A DNA stretch of 64,000 bases from Sympetrum striolatum (Eukaryota; Arthropoda; Insecta; Odonata; Libellulidae), in the NCBI GenBank assembly GCA_947579665.1, contig OX388349.1, forward strand, positions 72,606,841-72,670,840, in the 5' to 3' direction. The position numbers and the translations under genes are program-made. Under the pieces are notes generated by a model that saw nothing but the letters and a program-made list of their open reading frames with translations, was not told where the DNA came from and searched no databases. Positions 26,500 to 38,939 of the stretch are shown here, one piece after another (within the stretch, counting starts at the first letter, position 1; every line of letters begins with the position of its first letter).

Positions 26500-29000
26500 A
26501 TGGGAACATAAAATGGAGGCAAAATTGAGTGCCTCAGAAAGCAAGCTGACATTATTTTGCAGCTGATAAGTAGATAAGGAGAGAAACATCACCTAAACTG
26601 GCAATTTTTGGCGTTGACATCTCCTTCCTTATGTTCCTTAATCATTTTAAATGTTGCTGCTAGCGCCTGATGAATACTCTGAGATGAGTCTAAACTAGTG
26701 ACCAAAATAAAACATTCCTGTAAAAAGTGATTTTTGTCACATCTTCTGTTGAGGTTTTATACAATATCGGTATAATTTATTTTCAATGCAAGGAAATGTA
26801 AATTATCTCCGTGGAGTGGTTTCAGAACCATTAAGCTTCAGTAATGAATCAGAAATAGAGAACACAGAGAATGTAAACGGGCGCATGAACAAACAGCAAG
26901 TTCTTCATTATGTGGCCATGCTTAATTTCAGCATTAAAAATTTTTAAACTTTGAAATTAATTCAGACAAAAGAAGGCGGAAAATAATTCCCAAGAAGAGG
27001 GTTAAAGATAAATACACTCAATTCATAGAAAGAATTGATAATATTTTTTTAAATTGAATCATCATATTCATAAATATCGGACACATCCCCTTGCAAGGAA
27101 TCCTCCTTGGACGCCAAATGTCTCAATGGCGCTAAACGGCGTAATAATAAACCGAAGGCATAACCGCAAATTAACGCTCTTAAAATGACACCGATCGAAG
27201 ACGTGCAAGCTATGAAAAAGTCAAACAAACTAGGCTATGATCTTCAAAAGATTCGAGCATTCCATGGGAAATAGTAGAGATTGAAATGAAACCAAATGTA
27301 AATATCGAAATGAGAATAATGCATGCAGAAATATGCACACCTACTTTATCGCGGTCATTACATGGTTGACTTTTAAATGCATTAAAACAACATTTGCGGG
27401 ACGAAATAATTTAACAAGACACAAGATGACACACATGAAAGTCTCGAAAATCTTGACAATGCATAGGTTTATCATTTTATTCGCACTAAGTGTATAGTTG
27501 TAAAATTAATAGCTTACTGATCATCCTAACATAATAAAACATTTATATTATGATTAAAAATTTGAGTAGTTCATACGAAAAACTACTTGGAATAATTAGT
27601 ACTTCTCCTTAAAGAGTATTTTATATATTTAAAAAATTGCCTTATTTGTCATTAAGATATCCACTTACTCTAACTATTTAGGATTACGTAGCCTATAGGA
27701 ATTAAAGAAGAATAATATCCATATAAAGTACTAGATTGATTGGTGAAGTTATCTCTTTCTTATTCCTCACTCATCTCATAAGACACTATTATAGGATACG
27801 TTATGATAAATTGATTAAATACTTTAAATAAAGCGTTGATTCATAAAAAAGGATATGACCGTGTAGTGGAAGAAATTCTAACTTTATACGAAAGGGAAAA
27901 AAGAAAAAATTCAATTGGATAAAATGGCTTGTTTAACCTCACGCTATTCCCACCTCTTGTAATTTATTCCCAACAACACAGAGAAAATAAAGAGGCTCGG
28001 GAGAACATGTTCATGAAAAAGAAAGGTTTGAGTTGCAATTTCCTCCAATCACTTGGTCTGATACGTACACAGTGAAGGAGTAGGAAAAGGGAACTTCAAC
28101 GGCTTCATTATGGCGCCACTTATAATTGCAAGCTTAGAAAGTTCAATTCGTCCACTTTATGAGGAAGAAATGCAATTTAGCTTCACTCGAATAAAAGAAC
28201 AAATCGGAAACACCCTCAATTGTATAATCTCAGTAAATTACGAATGGAATGGACGACAAAGAATATAACCATTGAGTAAGAACAAGGAAGGTACAAGCTC
28301 AATAAAAGAGGACAACGAACGATAGATGAAAAAGGGAAAGAGAATATAACTAAGTTCAAATATTATCAATAAGAATCTTATGGGGAAATGGGTCACAGGA
28401 AAAAAATTAAGAATTCTGGATGTTACCGAGCTCGAACAGAAAATAGTAATATTGAAGATCTCTGCAAAATTTAATGAAAATGGCGAGTGAATGATGGTTT
28501 TATCCCTAAAAATATGTGCATTTCATTGCCAAATAAAATAAATACACAAGAGATGACTTAAAACAAAATCCATGCGTAAATATAGATAAAGTAACGATGA
28601 GTGGCATTTGCAGACAACAAATTACAGAGAGAAGGAAAAAGATGCAAGGATACTAGAGAATACATACAGAAAAGTGATATGAAAAGTGAAATATGGAATA
28701 AATATCGGTAAATGCTTCTAAAGAACCAAATCCAATCTCCACGGAAGTAAGGGCAGATTAACCCTCATAATAACACTTCATAACATTCATTAAGAAATGA
28801 CCTAAACGAATGTAATTAATCACTATCAATCATACCTCACGAAGCCTTCATATTATCACAGTTCTGAATACAGAAACAAAGTTAATGAAAGATATTTTTT
28901 TCTAAATCCTGCCCCGGAGGACAAATCAAAAATACTCCATCCATCATGGAATGGTAGCAGGATAAGAAAGAAGTATCAATAGCAGGAATTCACATACGAG
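26500..29000. other. non-genic A-rich DNA
   Basis: No gene recognised. At 28201-28260 the + strand has 26 A against 13 T. A fragment at 28,940-28,980 resembles the end of the dispersed repeat at 39.4 kb. Confidence 0.5.
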
Positions 29001-29009
29001 AAGAAAACC

Positions 29010-29600
29010 ACCAGTAAAACCTGCACAAGCACCTTTACAAAACCAGCGTAAACCGACCGATAAAACCTGCCCAAACCTCTCTGTACAACCTGTCCTTCAC
29101 AAAACCAGCCCAAACACACCATAAATAATTATAAACACTTATCTATGAATCTGCGCAAACTTCTACAAAGCCTGCGCATATTTCTATAAAACCTACGCAA
29201 AATCCTTCACAAAACCAGTAAAGTCCTATATACAAAACCAGCGCAAACCAACCAATAACACATTGGCACAACAGCCTGTGAAACCTGCGCTTACTCCTTT
29301 ACAAAACCAGTGCAGACCTCTCGGTAAAACCTGTAGGAATCTATCCACAAAACCAGCGTAAACCTCTGTAAAACCTGCGCAAACCCTTTTACGAAACCAG
29401 TGCAGACCTCTCTATAAAACTTGTACGAACCTCGCTACAAAACCTGCGCAAATAGACCAATTTACTGACGCACAACAATCTGCGAAACCTACGCGAACCC
29501 GTTTGCAAAACCAGTGCAGACCTCTCTATAAAACTTGCACAAACCTCTACAAAACCTGCGCGAAATGATCTCCGCGCAACCATCAATGAAAACTACGCAG
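29010..29600. repeat. degenerate minisatellite, unit about 25-30 bp
   Basis: About 600 bp of alternating ACAAAACCAGYGCARACC and ATAAAACCTGCGCAAACC modules. A longer sub-unit containing CCAGTGCAGACCTCTC recurs with TGCAGA at 29311, 29401 and 29515, so there is a higher-order period of about 90-115 bp. ORFs in it (such as 29389-29586) are products of the repeat. Confidence 0.85.
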
Positions 29601-31786
29601 AGCCGCCAATGAGCATAATCATATGATATCAAAGCAGGATCCCCTCAATATAGTAATAAGGAGGCGTGGGATGACAAAAGACATTACAGAGAGTCCTCGA
29701 CCACCGCCGGCGCCACAGTGACTCGAGGACCGCTGAAAAAGGTTGGATGGAATCGGGAGGACGAATCAGACGCTTCAATTGGGGCTGACGGGAGGAAATG
29801 AGACCTTCCCAGGGAAACAGGAGCAACTTCGCTAAATTCGCCTAGCGACGCCGAGAGATAAAAGCGAAGCATTTCCTCGTCCTTTCGCGACTCTTTATTA
29901 TCATCTTCCACGGAGAGGGAATTTCAGAATACGGCACGCTCACGGGTGCGTGTGTGTGCTTCGCTAAATCCTCTTAAACGATTCGCTCAAAAGGTTACGC
30001 TGTCTGCTCCAAGAGGCGCACATTTCGAGAGCAAACGTCGCGTCGTCACCAAGGAAACGCTTTTGAAAAAGAAGGAAATCGCCGACACATCCAACAGAAC
30101 GGGTAATTTCCGGATAGCTCTTTCGGTGAATTGTAAATCATAATACGGCATCCATACATTTTACAATAACATATAATACATTAATACCAATGGTATTTCA
30201 TTCAAGAAAATTAATTTTGATTATGGATAGCAGAAAATCAATCCTTAAAGAGTAATAAAGGTAAAGGTGACTAATTATACGTTAGACCAGCTTCATTATT
30301 CAATCTAAGCAAGAAATAATCATCGATTTTTAATAAATATCCACCATAAAAATGCAGCAGAATTTTTACTAAAACTTAAGGTCTTCCGATGATGCTTAAT
30401 GTGAACTAGATTACTTTCAGGACTTACATCTTTGGAAATTGAATAAATGAATTCACATTATTTTAACTATTTTGTAGTTTGATATAATAAATTTGCTCAA
30501 GATTTTGTTTATATTTTAGCTCTTTCATAAATAAAAATAAGAAATTGGCTCAAGATTTTGTTTAGAGGATGATTATTTTTATCCAGGAATGATTACGCCC
30601 ACTGACTTTTGCTGTCGACAGTTAAGTCGTGTAGATTGTTCAAAATTATTTACAACGAATAGCATTATACATTATATTGCAATTATAAGGAGAACGATAC
30701 TTTTATTTAGAAATTATTTAATCATATTTCTACTTTTCTTGTCTTCTCCTCATGATAACTTACATAAAGGAGAATGTTTTCGGATATAGATAATAATTTT
30801 TTAAATTAACTGAATCGCTCAATCATTAACATCTGCAATTGTAGATTAGAGTCGCACAGCTTTGTTTACAGTGACTTATACATTCCCTCCTCATATTTAA
30901 GCCTTAGTAAATAGTCCACAAAACGCAAGCTGAATCGAACGCAACTCCGCACGTCATGGGGACAAAAATAAGGAGACCAACTCTTACAGAAGGCGCGAAC
31001 GAAACAAGCAATTAACTCGGACGGAATGGGGGTAAAAATTTAATACTGGGCGAATATCATTTGTCAAGGAACGTCGGAGGAATGGAGGGAAGGCGCGTTT
31101 TATTAAATCACAATTTCCCTCGGCGAGAGAAATGGTAGACGAATGAATTAATTATCGGGAGCGACCTCTCTCGACAGACGATGATGGATCGCCCGAGTAA
31201 TGGGTTCAGATTCTGCGGCGATGGGCAGTCCGCAGGATAATTGCGATGACCGGCGGCGGACGGACATCGAGAGTGGGCGAGGCGCGCCTTGGGATGATCC
31301 GATTCTTCCATTAAGACGCGCAGGAAAGGAAGGAAAAACCGTTTCGATGAATGATTCCCAAAGAAAGGCAGAAACGTATTCCCCGATGGGTCGTGCCAAT
31401 TTGAAACGACACAGAAAGAGGCTTAGTCTTTGCAGACGCCATCAGTTGCGAGAAATATTGGCCGAGTGCAATCCTTACGCTTCGGGATTGCGAGGTTCGA
31501 ACCCCATGAAGAGTTTGGATTTGCGAACCTCTGATGATCCGTCTTTGATCTAATGAAAGGATACCTACTTCCAAGAAATGTTACCATCCCTAATGGTGAC
31601 AGTATGGTAACCATGCCGAATGTGATGTTAATAATCTAATATTCTGATATTAATTTAAGTTGATAATTAAGATTAAATAATAGATCAAGTTGATATTCTG
31701 CTGTCAATTAAAATAATCATAACTTGATTGGATGAACTTTAGAACGAATATACAACTTTTACAATCAACTCTCATAAATAAAAAAG
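29601..31786. other. non-genic DNA with two GC-rich islands
   Basis: GC/CpG-rich blocks at about 29,620-30,130 and 30,950-31,560. The second holds a 117-codon + strand ORF (31200-31553) opposed by several minus-strand ORFs; none resembles a known family. Confidence 0.45.
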
Positions 31787-31792
31787 CTAACA

Positions 31793-31866
31793 GCCATGCT
31801 CCAAGTAGGATTAGAACCGAGGATATCAGTGACGCAAGTCTAGCACATTAGCCAATATCACACAGA
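31793..31866 (-). repeat. tRNA-like SINE remnant
   Basis: GTAGGATTAGAACCGAGGAT followed by GTGACGCAAGTCTAGCACAT and TAGCCAATA, the complement of a degenerate tRNA-like head. Closest to the remnant at 326-375. Confidence 0.4.
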
Positions 31867-32289
31867 GGAAGTTTGTTCGAATGTTTAAGAATACAGTCAT
31901 TACAATCTCTTTCACTTAATTTGAAACCATATCGATCAATGTATTAAGCACTTCGGAACACAATCAAATATGCAGTAAACTAATCCCTAATAGATATACA
32001 CTGACAATTTTAAGAATACATTTTGATACAGGTTTGCTGACAGACATTCCCATACATTCCCACTTTAAAATTTACAAATGTCAAATCTGCATCACCAACC
32101 ATCCCCATTTCCAGGGAAACATTAAACATTGTAACAAAAAGAAAAATATTAGTACCAAACACCAATATTAACAACAGTTTCCAATATCAATACTAAGCAT
32201 CATTGACATTTTACAACGGAGGATCTACCGTACAGCCATTCATTCCCTCCAATCGAAACGTAAAATCTACACCTGACACAAAATAGAAC

Positions 32290-33130
32290 GGAAGTAAACA
32301 TCACCCTGGCAACAGCACGTGGAAACTAATCCGACGAGCGAAAGATTGGAAAAACGCGAACATTTGGACCCTATTTCCTCGCTCGAAAAAATTCGCGAGG
32401 AGACAGCCATGGACCTTGAGGGACTCTTTCAATCAAACCGGCGGGATTAAAGCGCGAGGACATGGGATTCGGAGAAAGTTTAGAGAGCGCGGAGAAGTAG
32501 GAACCGAAAGAGATGATGATGGGGTCCAGGAAAGGGGGAGTAGGAGAAGTGCGAAGATGAGGAGGAGTCTGGGAGTATTACCCACCCGCCACGTATGGCC
32601 CAAAATAAACCGGGGCCCGCTCGGTCCTTTTCTAAAGATAGAGACGAGACACTACCTCTATTTCCCAGAGGAGATGAACACAGACGGTCCCGCTTCTGGG
32701 GGGCTAGAATACTCTTTCGCGAGAACACTCAAAAAAACCTGGAAGTGGGAGAGACGGGGTTTTTAAAACGCGTTGATCGTGTTTTCCTTCCTCTCGTGAA
32801 TATGTTAGCCCCAACCAAGGTGACTTTTCGCACCATTGAGTCTAATGAAGCTAGTCAACTCGCTACCGAGACGGAAGGCTCATAATGAGATGAGGAAACA
32901 AAAAATGAGACCCGCAATTAGTAGTAGTCTCCGGGGTAGTGGAAATAACTGCGCTGGGGATGCTTCATCCAAGTTACTAAGGGGTAATGGTTTTCGGCTA
33001 ATGACATCAAGACCTTGGATGAGTATGTTTCCGAGCAGCTCTCGACATCAAAGCGAGCTAAACGTGCTTACAGAACAGTTCCTGATGAATTCAGGACTGA
33101 TTTCTCATTTCAAGGAGTAACGATTGTCGA
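32290..33130. other. GC-rich island without a recognisable gene
   Basis: Overlapping ORFs of 80-116 codons on both strands, low complexity and purine-rich on the + strand. No domain or splice structure is convincing. Confidence 0.45.
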
Positions 33131-33284
33131 TGACACCTTAAGGAGGAAGAGACATTAAAATGATAAAAATTACAATGAATGCAACGATTATCCTATCTAT
33201 GCATCAATTAAGATGCATAAGTAATATTTATAGCGATAATGATGCTTGCACAGAATAGCGTACATTAGAAGTAATACAGAAGTG

Positions 33285-33375
33285 AAAAATAGTGACTTGG
33301 CTGGGACTCGAACCCAGGTCTCCCACTTTCAGGGGCAGTTAATTACATTTAACAATTCTACCGATTAACAGCAAA
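33285..33375 (-). repeat. tRNA-like SINE remnant
   Basis: GGCTGGGACTCGAACCCAGG is the complement of a good T-arm/B box; AATTCTACCGATTAACA downstream is the complement of an A-box-like segment. The spacing is too long for a plain tRNA gene. Confidence 0.5.
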
Positions 33376-34782
33376 AACGAAATAACCCTACATAAAGCAA
33401 GTATAAATAAACAGGCACATGTTGAAAATGTTTTGCGATAATTCAAATAAACTATAAAGGAGAAAAAAATCATAATTTAGACTTCTAAAAATGGAATATG
33501 TCTAGCATTTTTTATCAATTGGAGAACTATAAAGCTTCAACTAACAATAATGAACAGAGGAGACAATTGACAAATAACAGAGTCAAAAGCTGAGAGTAAG
33601 CAACTGAATACATACAATGCAAACTTCTTAAGCACACTAAAGTGAGGATATAAATATAAAAAAATTACTATATATAACATAAATGGCGAATGCGGCTAAC
33701 TAGTATCATGAGGCTCCCTGTCATCTTCGGCGTCATCTCCTATTATATATAAATAAACATAAATCCTTTATCCATAAAGATTACTGTTGAACACTTTTAT
33801 ACTTCTTCCTTAAAAACGGGATGAATATTCCCTATGATATATTGAATTCCATTACCACTTCTTCAGATTTTCTCAAAAATATTCTGCAGCTTAAAAAAGC
33901 AACCAGATACAAGGTTCAAAGGGTTAAAAGTTCGAATATTATAATTGATTGATCAACTTGATTCCATCAACTTACGCTTTGTCTGTTGTTCCATTTGCAT
34001 CGATTAGTAATGTTTTGGTGCTTTTGTTCTATTCTACTACTGTTTCTAGAACAGTAATGAATAAAATCTTGGGAATCCAGACAAACAAGCATAAAGTTAA
34101 ACTGAAAGGCGCACTGTTCAATTCCTCTGTTTTTCATTATAAAGGTCACTCATACATGACGAATGATCAATCCGTAGCAGGGGGATGTCAATGCTAGAGC
34201 AAGCATTTAAAATAATTATGAGAAAATTACAGATTAAGAAACTGCACACAAATCATTAAGAATAAATTGAAGATGAATCCATAGACGTCGAGTAATTAAG
34301 TTTAGGATTATTTTCAGCAAAATCAGAGAGATATCGATACCACACAAAAATATGTGGAAACAAAAATATGACGCAATAAAAAATGAGTAATCGGGTAGAT
34401 CGATGGATGAATTGCACACTTTCCCAAATATATATAAGACATTACTAAATTCACTCAGTTCACATAATCGCTGAGGAGTGGATTTTCATGACGTATTATG
34501 GTACCTGATAATTCGAACTGAGTTGGAAATCTTGGATAAAAATATAATTTGGCAGTAACGGTTATCCAGACAGGAGCAACTCCAGGGATTGAAATATGCA
34601 ATCTAAAGGCAAGATCTAACGAAATAGTGGAAATAATTATGCCTACCTGAGCTAAATCATGAGATAAGAGAATAAAGAAAAGGAAAAAGACACTCTTAGA
34701 GGTTTGCGTAAATAAAAACAATTACCGCGAAAGTATATAAAAGCTATGAATATAAGTTTTCTTTGTTAATGATATCAAAAAC

Positions 34783-35253
34783 ATGGCATTCAAAACTTCG
34801 AAGAACACCCGCGCTAGGCTGAACCGGAATTTAACACTATTGCGTTTAGGAAGAAAGAAAAAAAGAGCATTCAATGAGGCATGTGCGACCGGAGTCTTCA
34901 GGCTAGATTACTGCTTTAAATTTGCAAGCGAAAATATTCCCAAATTTTCTGAAATTCCTTGCGTTAAGACAACATCTTTAATTTTAAATTGTACTCCACA
35001 ACTATGTCGAGAATATGAAGATACGCATTTCGAATGTCTCAAAGCGCAGATTAATTTTTTATTTAAAATGACTTGGCCTTCGGCGACTATATACACAGTC
35101 TGGTCTGCAAACCAAATAGTCTTTCCTTATCAGGCCTGCTCACCGAGAATGGTAGCCCACTCAAGAGCATGGTCTTATCTTAAAGAAAGCCGCAAGTGTG
35201 GCCAACGAGTGCTTAAATTTGCCACAACATCCGGAAGCTGGGGAATGAATTGA
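34783..35253 (+). CDS. unidentified 156-codon ORF
   Basis: Longest ATG-initiated ORF in the window outside Sbf exons. The predicted product is basic at the N-terminus (about residues 8-30, many Arg/Lys) and has about nine cysteines further on. I do not recognise a domain, signal peptide or membrane segment. The upstream context (AAAAACATGG) is acceptable, but no splice partners or neighbouring coding signal are evident. In AT-rich DNA a frame of this length can occur by chance. It is listed as a candidate only. Confidence 0.15.
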   Translation: MAFKTSKNTRARLNRNLTLLRLGRKKKRAFNEACATGVFRLDYCFKFASENIPKFSEIPCVKTTSLILNCTPQLCREYEDTHFECLKAQINFLFKMTWPSATIYTVWSANQIVFPYQACSPRMVAHSRAWSYLKESRKCGQRVLKFATTSGSWGMN

Positions 35254-35259
35254 TTTGCT

Positions 35260-37543
35260 AAAACATAGAAAAGCTTTTAACGTTTGAACAGTTTTTCATA
35301 AACATTTACACAATAAATGTTCCGTTAAAATGCACTATAATAATAAATAAAATAGAAACAGAGAGAAATACATTCTTGTACAAAATTATATTGAAAATTA
35401 TTCGAAATTGGACAAAGTCAAATCTATGACGATTCATCGATATCTTGGCTTTCCTCATCATAAAGCACATTTGAACTCTTCCAAATTTACTACAAAAATT
35501 TTATTACGTCATATTGCAGATATCAGAACACGGAAACGCAAATTTGTCCCACCTCTACGCCCTGATTGCCACTTGCAGCGATGGTTTCGCCTACCCTTAC
35601 AAAAGACATTCTCCAGATGCAAAGGGAACTTGCTGCTGAAGAATCTACTACGCATCCCCCTGTTATTCTTCCCTTCCCAATAAACAACACATTCATTCAA
35701 ACAAGTTTATCAAATAACATAAAGAACGACTTGTAAGTTATTCACGCTACCGCATCCTTTCCTGTAGTTAGAAATCACACTTGCAATGCCCCAGGAAATA
35801 CAATACCTAACAAGGAAAGGGGTAATATCTAAGTTATTAAATTCGAAATGATCTGTCAAATGGAAAACAAATTCGTTTTAAAACCCCTGGTACTCATCTA
35901 CATATTAATGATTTAACGTGTAATAAATAAGAAAGGTGTACCTAACTCTTTACAGAACTTTATATAAGAATGCTTTCATTTAGATTAATTAAAATAAAAA
36001 AGCACAGGTGCGGGATACGGAATTATGAAACAGAATATAATTTGAAAATCCTAAATGATATGAACTTTTAATTACGATGTTAATCATACACTTCTTATAA
36101 TTAAAATTTATACGCCAAATTTGCTATATATATATTTTTCGCGAGGTTTCTTCACTATATTATACGGCGAACATTTTAAGCATGTGTTCTAGACTTTTAA
36201 CGTATAATATACGCTGAATAATGAAGAGAATATATCAAAATATGCTCCATTTAGGTGATTATAGTCACGGTTCGGGACGGATCATAAATATTTTATATAC
36301 CTTTCGATTTTGACGTGACAACTAATTATTTTTCTGAATCCTACATATAGTCGAGGACGTCTACCGGTCTTGATGAAATTCGCCTTATCCTCTGACAAAT
36401 AAAAACATTTCTTAGCCACAACATATTCAGCTTTACATTAACTGTATCATCTCAGAGTTGCTTGGCAAATGGACACTGCTAATCAGTGCGACATCTACAG
36501 CTTCTCATCCGAGAATTAAGATATCTAATTCTGAATATTAGGACGACTGAGGAGCCAATCGTATTTCAAGACAAAGGCTGTTCTTTAATATTAGAATAAT
36601 TATTTCGTTAGATCGAAGCAATTAAAATGGAAGTTCCAAAGGAAATGATGAATCTATAGATACAAAAACTTCTGATAAGGAAAATATTGCCATTGGTTAT
36701 ACGAAGAAACGATAACATAATTTTTTCTAAAGCTTAATTTGATAAAAGTCGACAAAAAGTTCTATATTAAGGTTTCGGAGCATGAAAATTGTATACATTA
36801 GTGCATAACATTTTTCGCAAAGAACTACGTACAAATCTTCATTAAAACCGCATTATAACCAGTTAGTGAGGAGAACTAGATTCGCTACTAAATAGTACCG
36901 GGAGCTTTTCACTGAACTACCACCCTATTTTTCAGACATTTCGATTCATCTTAGGGAATAGCAAAAATCTAATCATCGCCTGAATCACAGCATCTTCAGC
37001 TCTGCCTGCTCCATCAAAGACTGGTTAACTTTAGCGCCATTGCGAAAGTGATATCTTTGAATACAGAAAACAGCATAAACACAAATGAAAAATACCTGAA
37101 AATGTTTCGGCTTTGGCAAGTGGAGACACAACATCCTAGGATATTTAGGCCAAATTCTAAAGATATCAGAACCCGATTTTTGGTGGCATTTCATGAGAAA
37201 TGCTCCCAATCACTGTATCCTTTCTAACTCACTTCATTTATTATAGAAGGAATCTTCTAAAGAGATATTTGGCGGTAATTCATTTAATATTTTTTTGAAA
37301 CCCCTAGGAAAATGCATTCTACCACAAAGATCAATCTTTCCGGTAGGGTACTTGTCCTTTAACAATAAAAATTAATAATAAATCTTTCCAGTGAAGTAAA
37401 TTTCCTTTTCAAATCATCATTGATTATTTGCACAACATTTCATAACTACCTTAGTTACCCCTAGCCATGTTTATGCAAACATTACCGCGGCAAACCTCAT
37501 ACTACTGCATAATCACCGTTCTTAAATAAATAATTACATTATA
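35260..37543. other. non-genic AT-rich DNA
   Basis: No gene, terminal repeat or element recognised. Confidence 0.55.
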
Positions 37544-37633
37544 TTTACCCTTATTATGGGATTAATTTATTTTATTTACACGGCTTTCTTACATTTATTA
37601 CTGCTAAATTAATCCCATAACATAAGGGTTAAA
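37544..37633. repeat. 90-bp inverted repeat
   Basis: Left arm TTTACCCTTATTATGGGATT continuing AATTTA (37544-37569). The right arm is the near-complement ending ATAAGGGTTAAA (37605-37633), with a loop of about 35 bases. The right side ends in GGGTTAA and the left side reads ATTTACCC, so a TTAA-type MITE is possible. Confidence 0.6.
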
Positions 37634-38672
37634 ATAGCTTCAGAAATGTTAAATATTACTTTTTTCCCAGTTAAACGCATGGGTATTGCGAAACGGTCTA
37701 ACTTAGGCTACTGAGGAACGTAAGATGATTTGTAATTTTCAACGAAAGGCCACTTCGGCTATTTGTGGAAAATAAGTAATAATCTTTATTCATTTACTGT
37801 GAAGATGGAGTTGCAGCAAATTCCAATTCAGAAGATTAATTTTACTGAAGAACCGCATTCTGCCAGCAGACCGCATTTCAGCCAATTACTGTTTAAAAGC
37901 AATCATTTTGTATTCAAGACGACCATTTACATCTAAAAATAAGCCAATTAAGGCAATTTCATTGTCACAGATTTGGCTTTCAAATAAGATAGCGAGTGAT
38001 GTCATACATTTTGAAATGTCGCTAGCTACAATTCGAACATTAGAATGAAAAGGAAACGGACATAGAATTATTAGGAAGTGAAATGAGATACGGCACCAAA
38101 ATGTGCAAAATCCACTGTGATTTCTTACAGAAAAGTTAAATCCGGGTCTTAATCAAGGCTAAGCGCTGTAGTTGAATACAAATAATTAAAATTCACTGTG
38201 ATGAGTTTAAAAGGGCTGCATGTTAAAACTTAAAATCATATATGAATGAACACGAACTCAGAGCGATTTCACAACATCCCCGCACGCATTTATTTTCAAA
38301 CCCAAAATATCACAAAAATTCACTTGAAAAAAAAAACTGTACAAATAGACAGCATTTGCGCACTATCCGCATAAATAAAAACATGTAGAGTAAAACAGTT
38401 TAAACTAATTAAGTTATATAAATTAAATGCAAGGAATATTAAGGAATTATATAACTAAGAAAATAATTCCTTTAAAAAGATAATTGTTTAATGAGCGTTA
38501 TAAAGAAAATAGATTCATTCGGTAAAGAAAATAATGTGGCTTATCATTTGCAATTCTACAGATGCAAGCACGGGCGCAAATGAGAAAACTTAAGAAGGAA
38601 AAACTGCTATCTAGATATGAAATTTAAGAAATGTCGGCAAAATATAGAGGGCATGATGAGTATTACAAATAT

Positions 38673-38780
38673 TGAAGGAAGAGATGTATATATTTTTCAT
38701 ATACTTTCGACGAGTATATATCTCTCTTCCTTCATTATGAAGTTTAATTTCCGCAACATCTCGGCCGCCGCCGTGTATTT
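38673..38780. mobile_element. 108-bp hairpin insertion with 12-bp duplication
   Basis: Flanked by exact direct repeats TATTACAAATAT (38661-38672 and 38781-38792). The insert begins with a hairpin at 38674-38733: GAAGGAAGAGA pairs with TCTCTTCCTTC, and the pairing continues through a TA-rich section for about 22 pairs. An unpaired tail of 47 bases follows, with TTTCCGCAACATCTCG. The layout is the same as the insertion at 39013-39116. Confidence 0.65.
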
Positions 38781-38939
38781 TATTACAAATATAATATTAA
38801 TGGTTACAACTGGGCTTTTCATATATTGGAGGCTAAATGAATTAATATCAGCGCAAAGAAAAGTAGAATGGAGCGGAAAATATTATATAATTAAATTATT
38901 ACTAGTGAGTTTTATATAAAATATTACTGGATGTAAAGT

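Noticed and set aside
29389..29586. 65-codon ORF with repeated SFIERSALV-type segments
   Set aside because: A direct product of the minisatellite rather than a protein.
29010..29600. CRISPR-like array
   Set aside because: The units are degenerate and contiguous without unique spacers, and the DNA is eukaryotic.
31486..31505. GAGGTTCGAACCCC, a near-perfect tRNA B-box string
   Set aside because: I could not build a cloverleaf around it: the T-stem does not close and no A box lies at the right distance.
31200..31553. 117-codon ORF in a GC-rich island
   Set aside because: Several overlapping ORFs exist on both strands, as expected where stop codons are rare. No domain, splice site or homology is evident.
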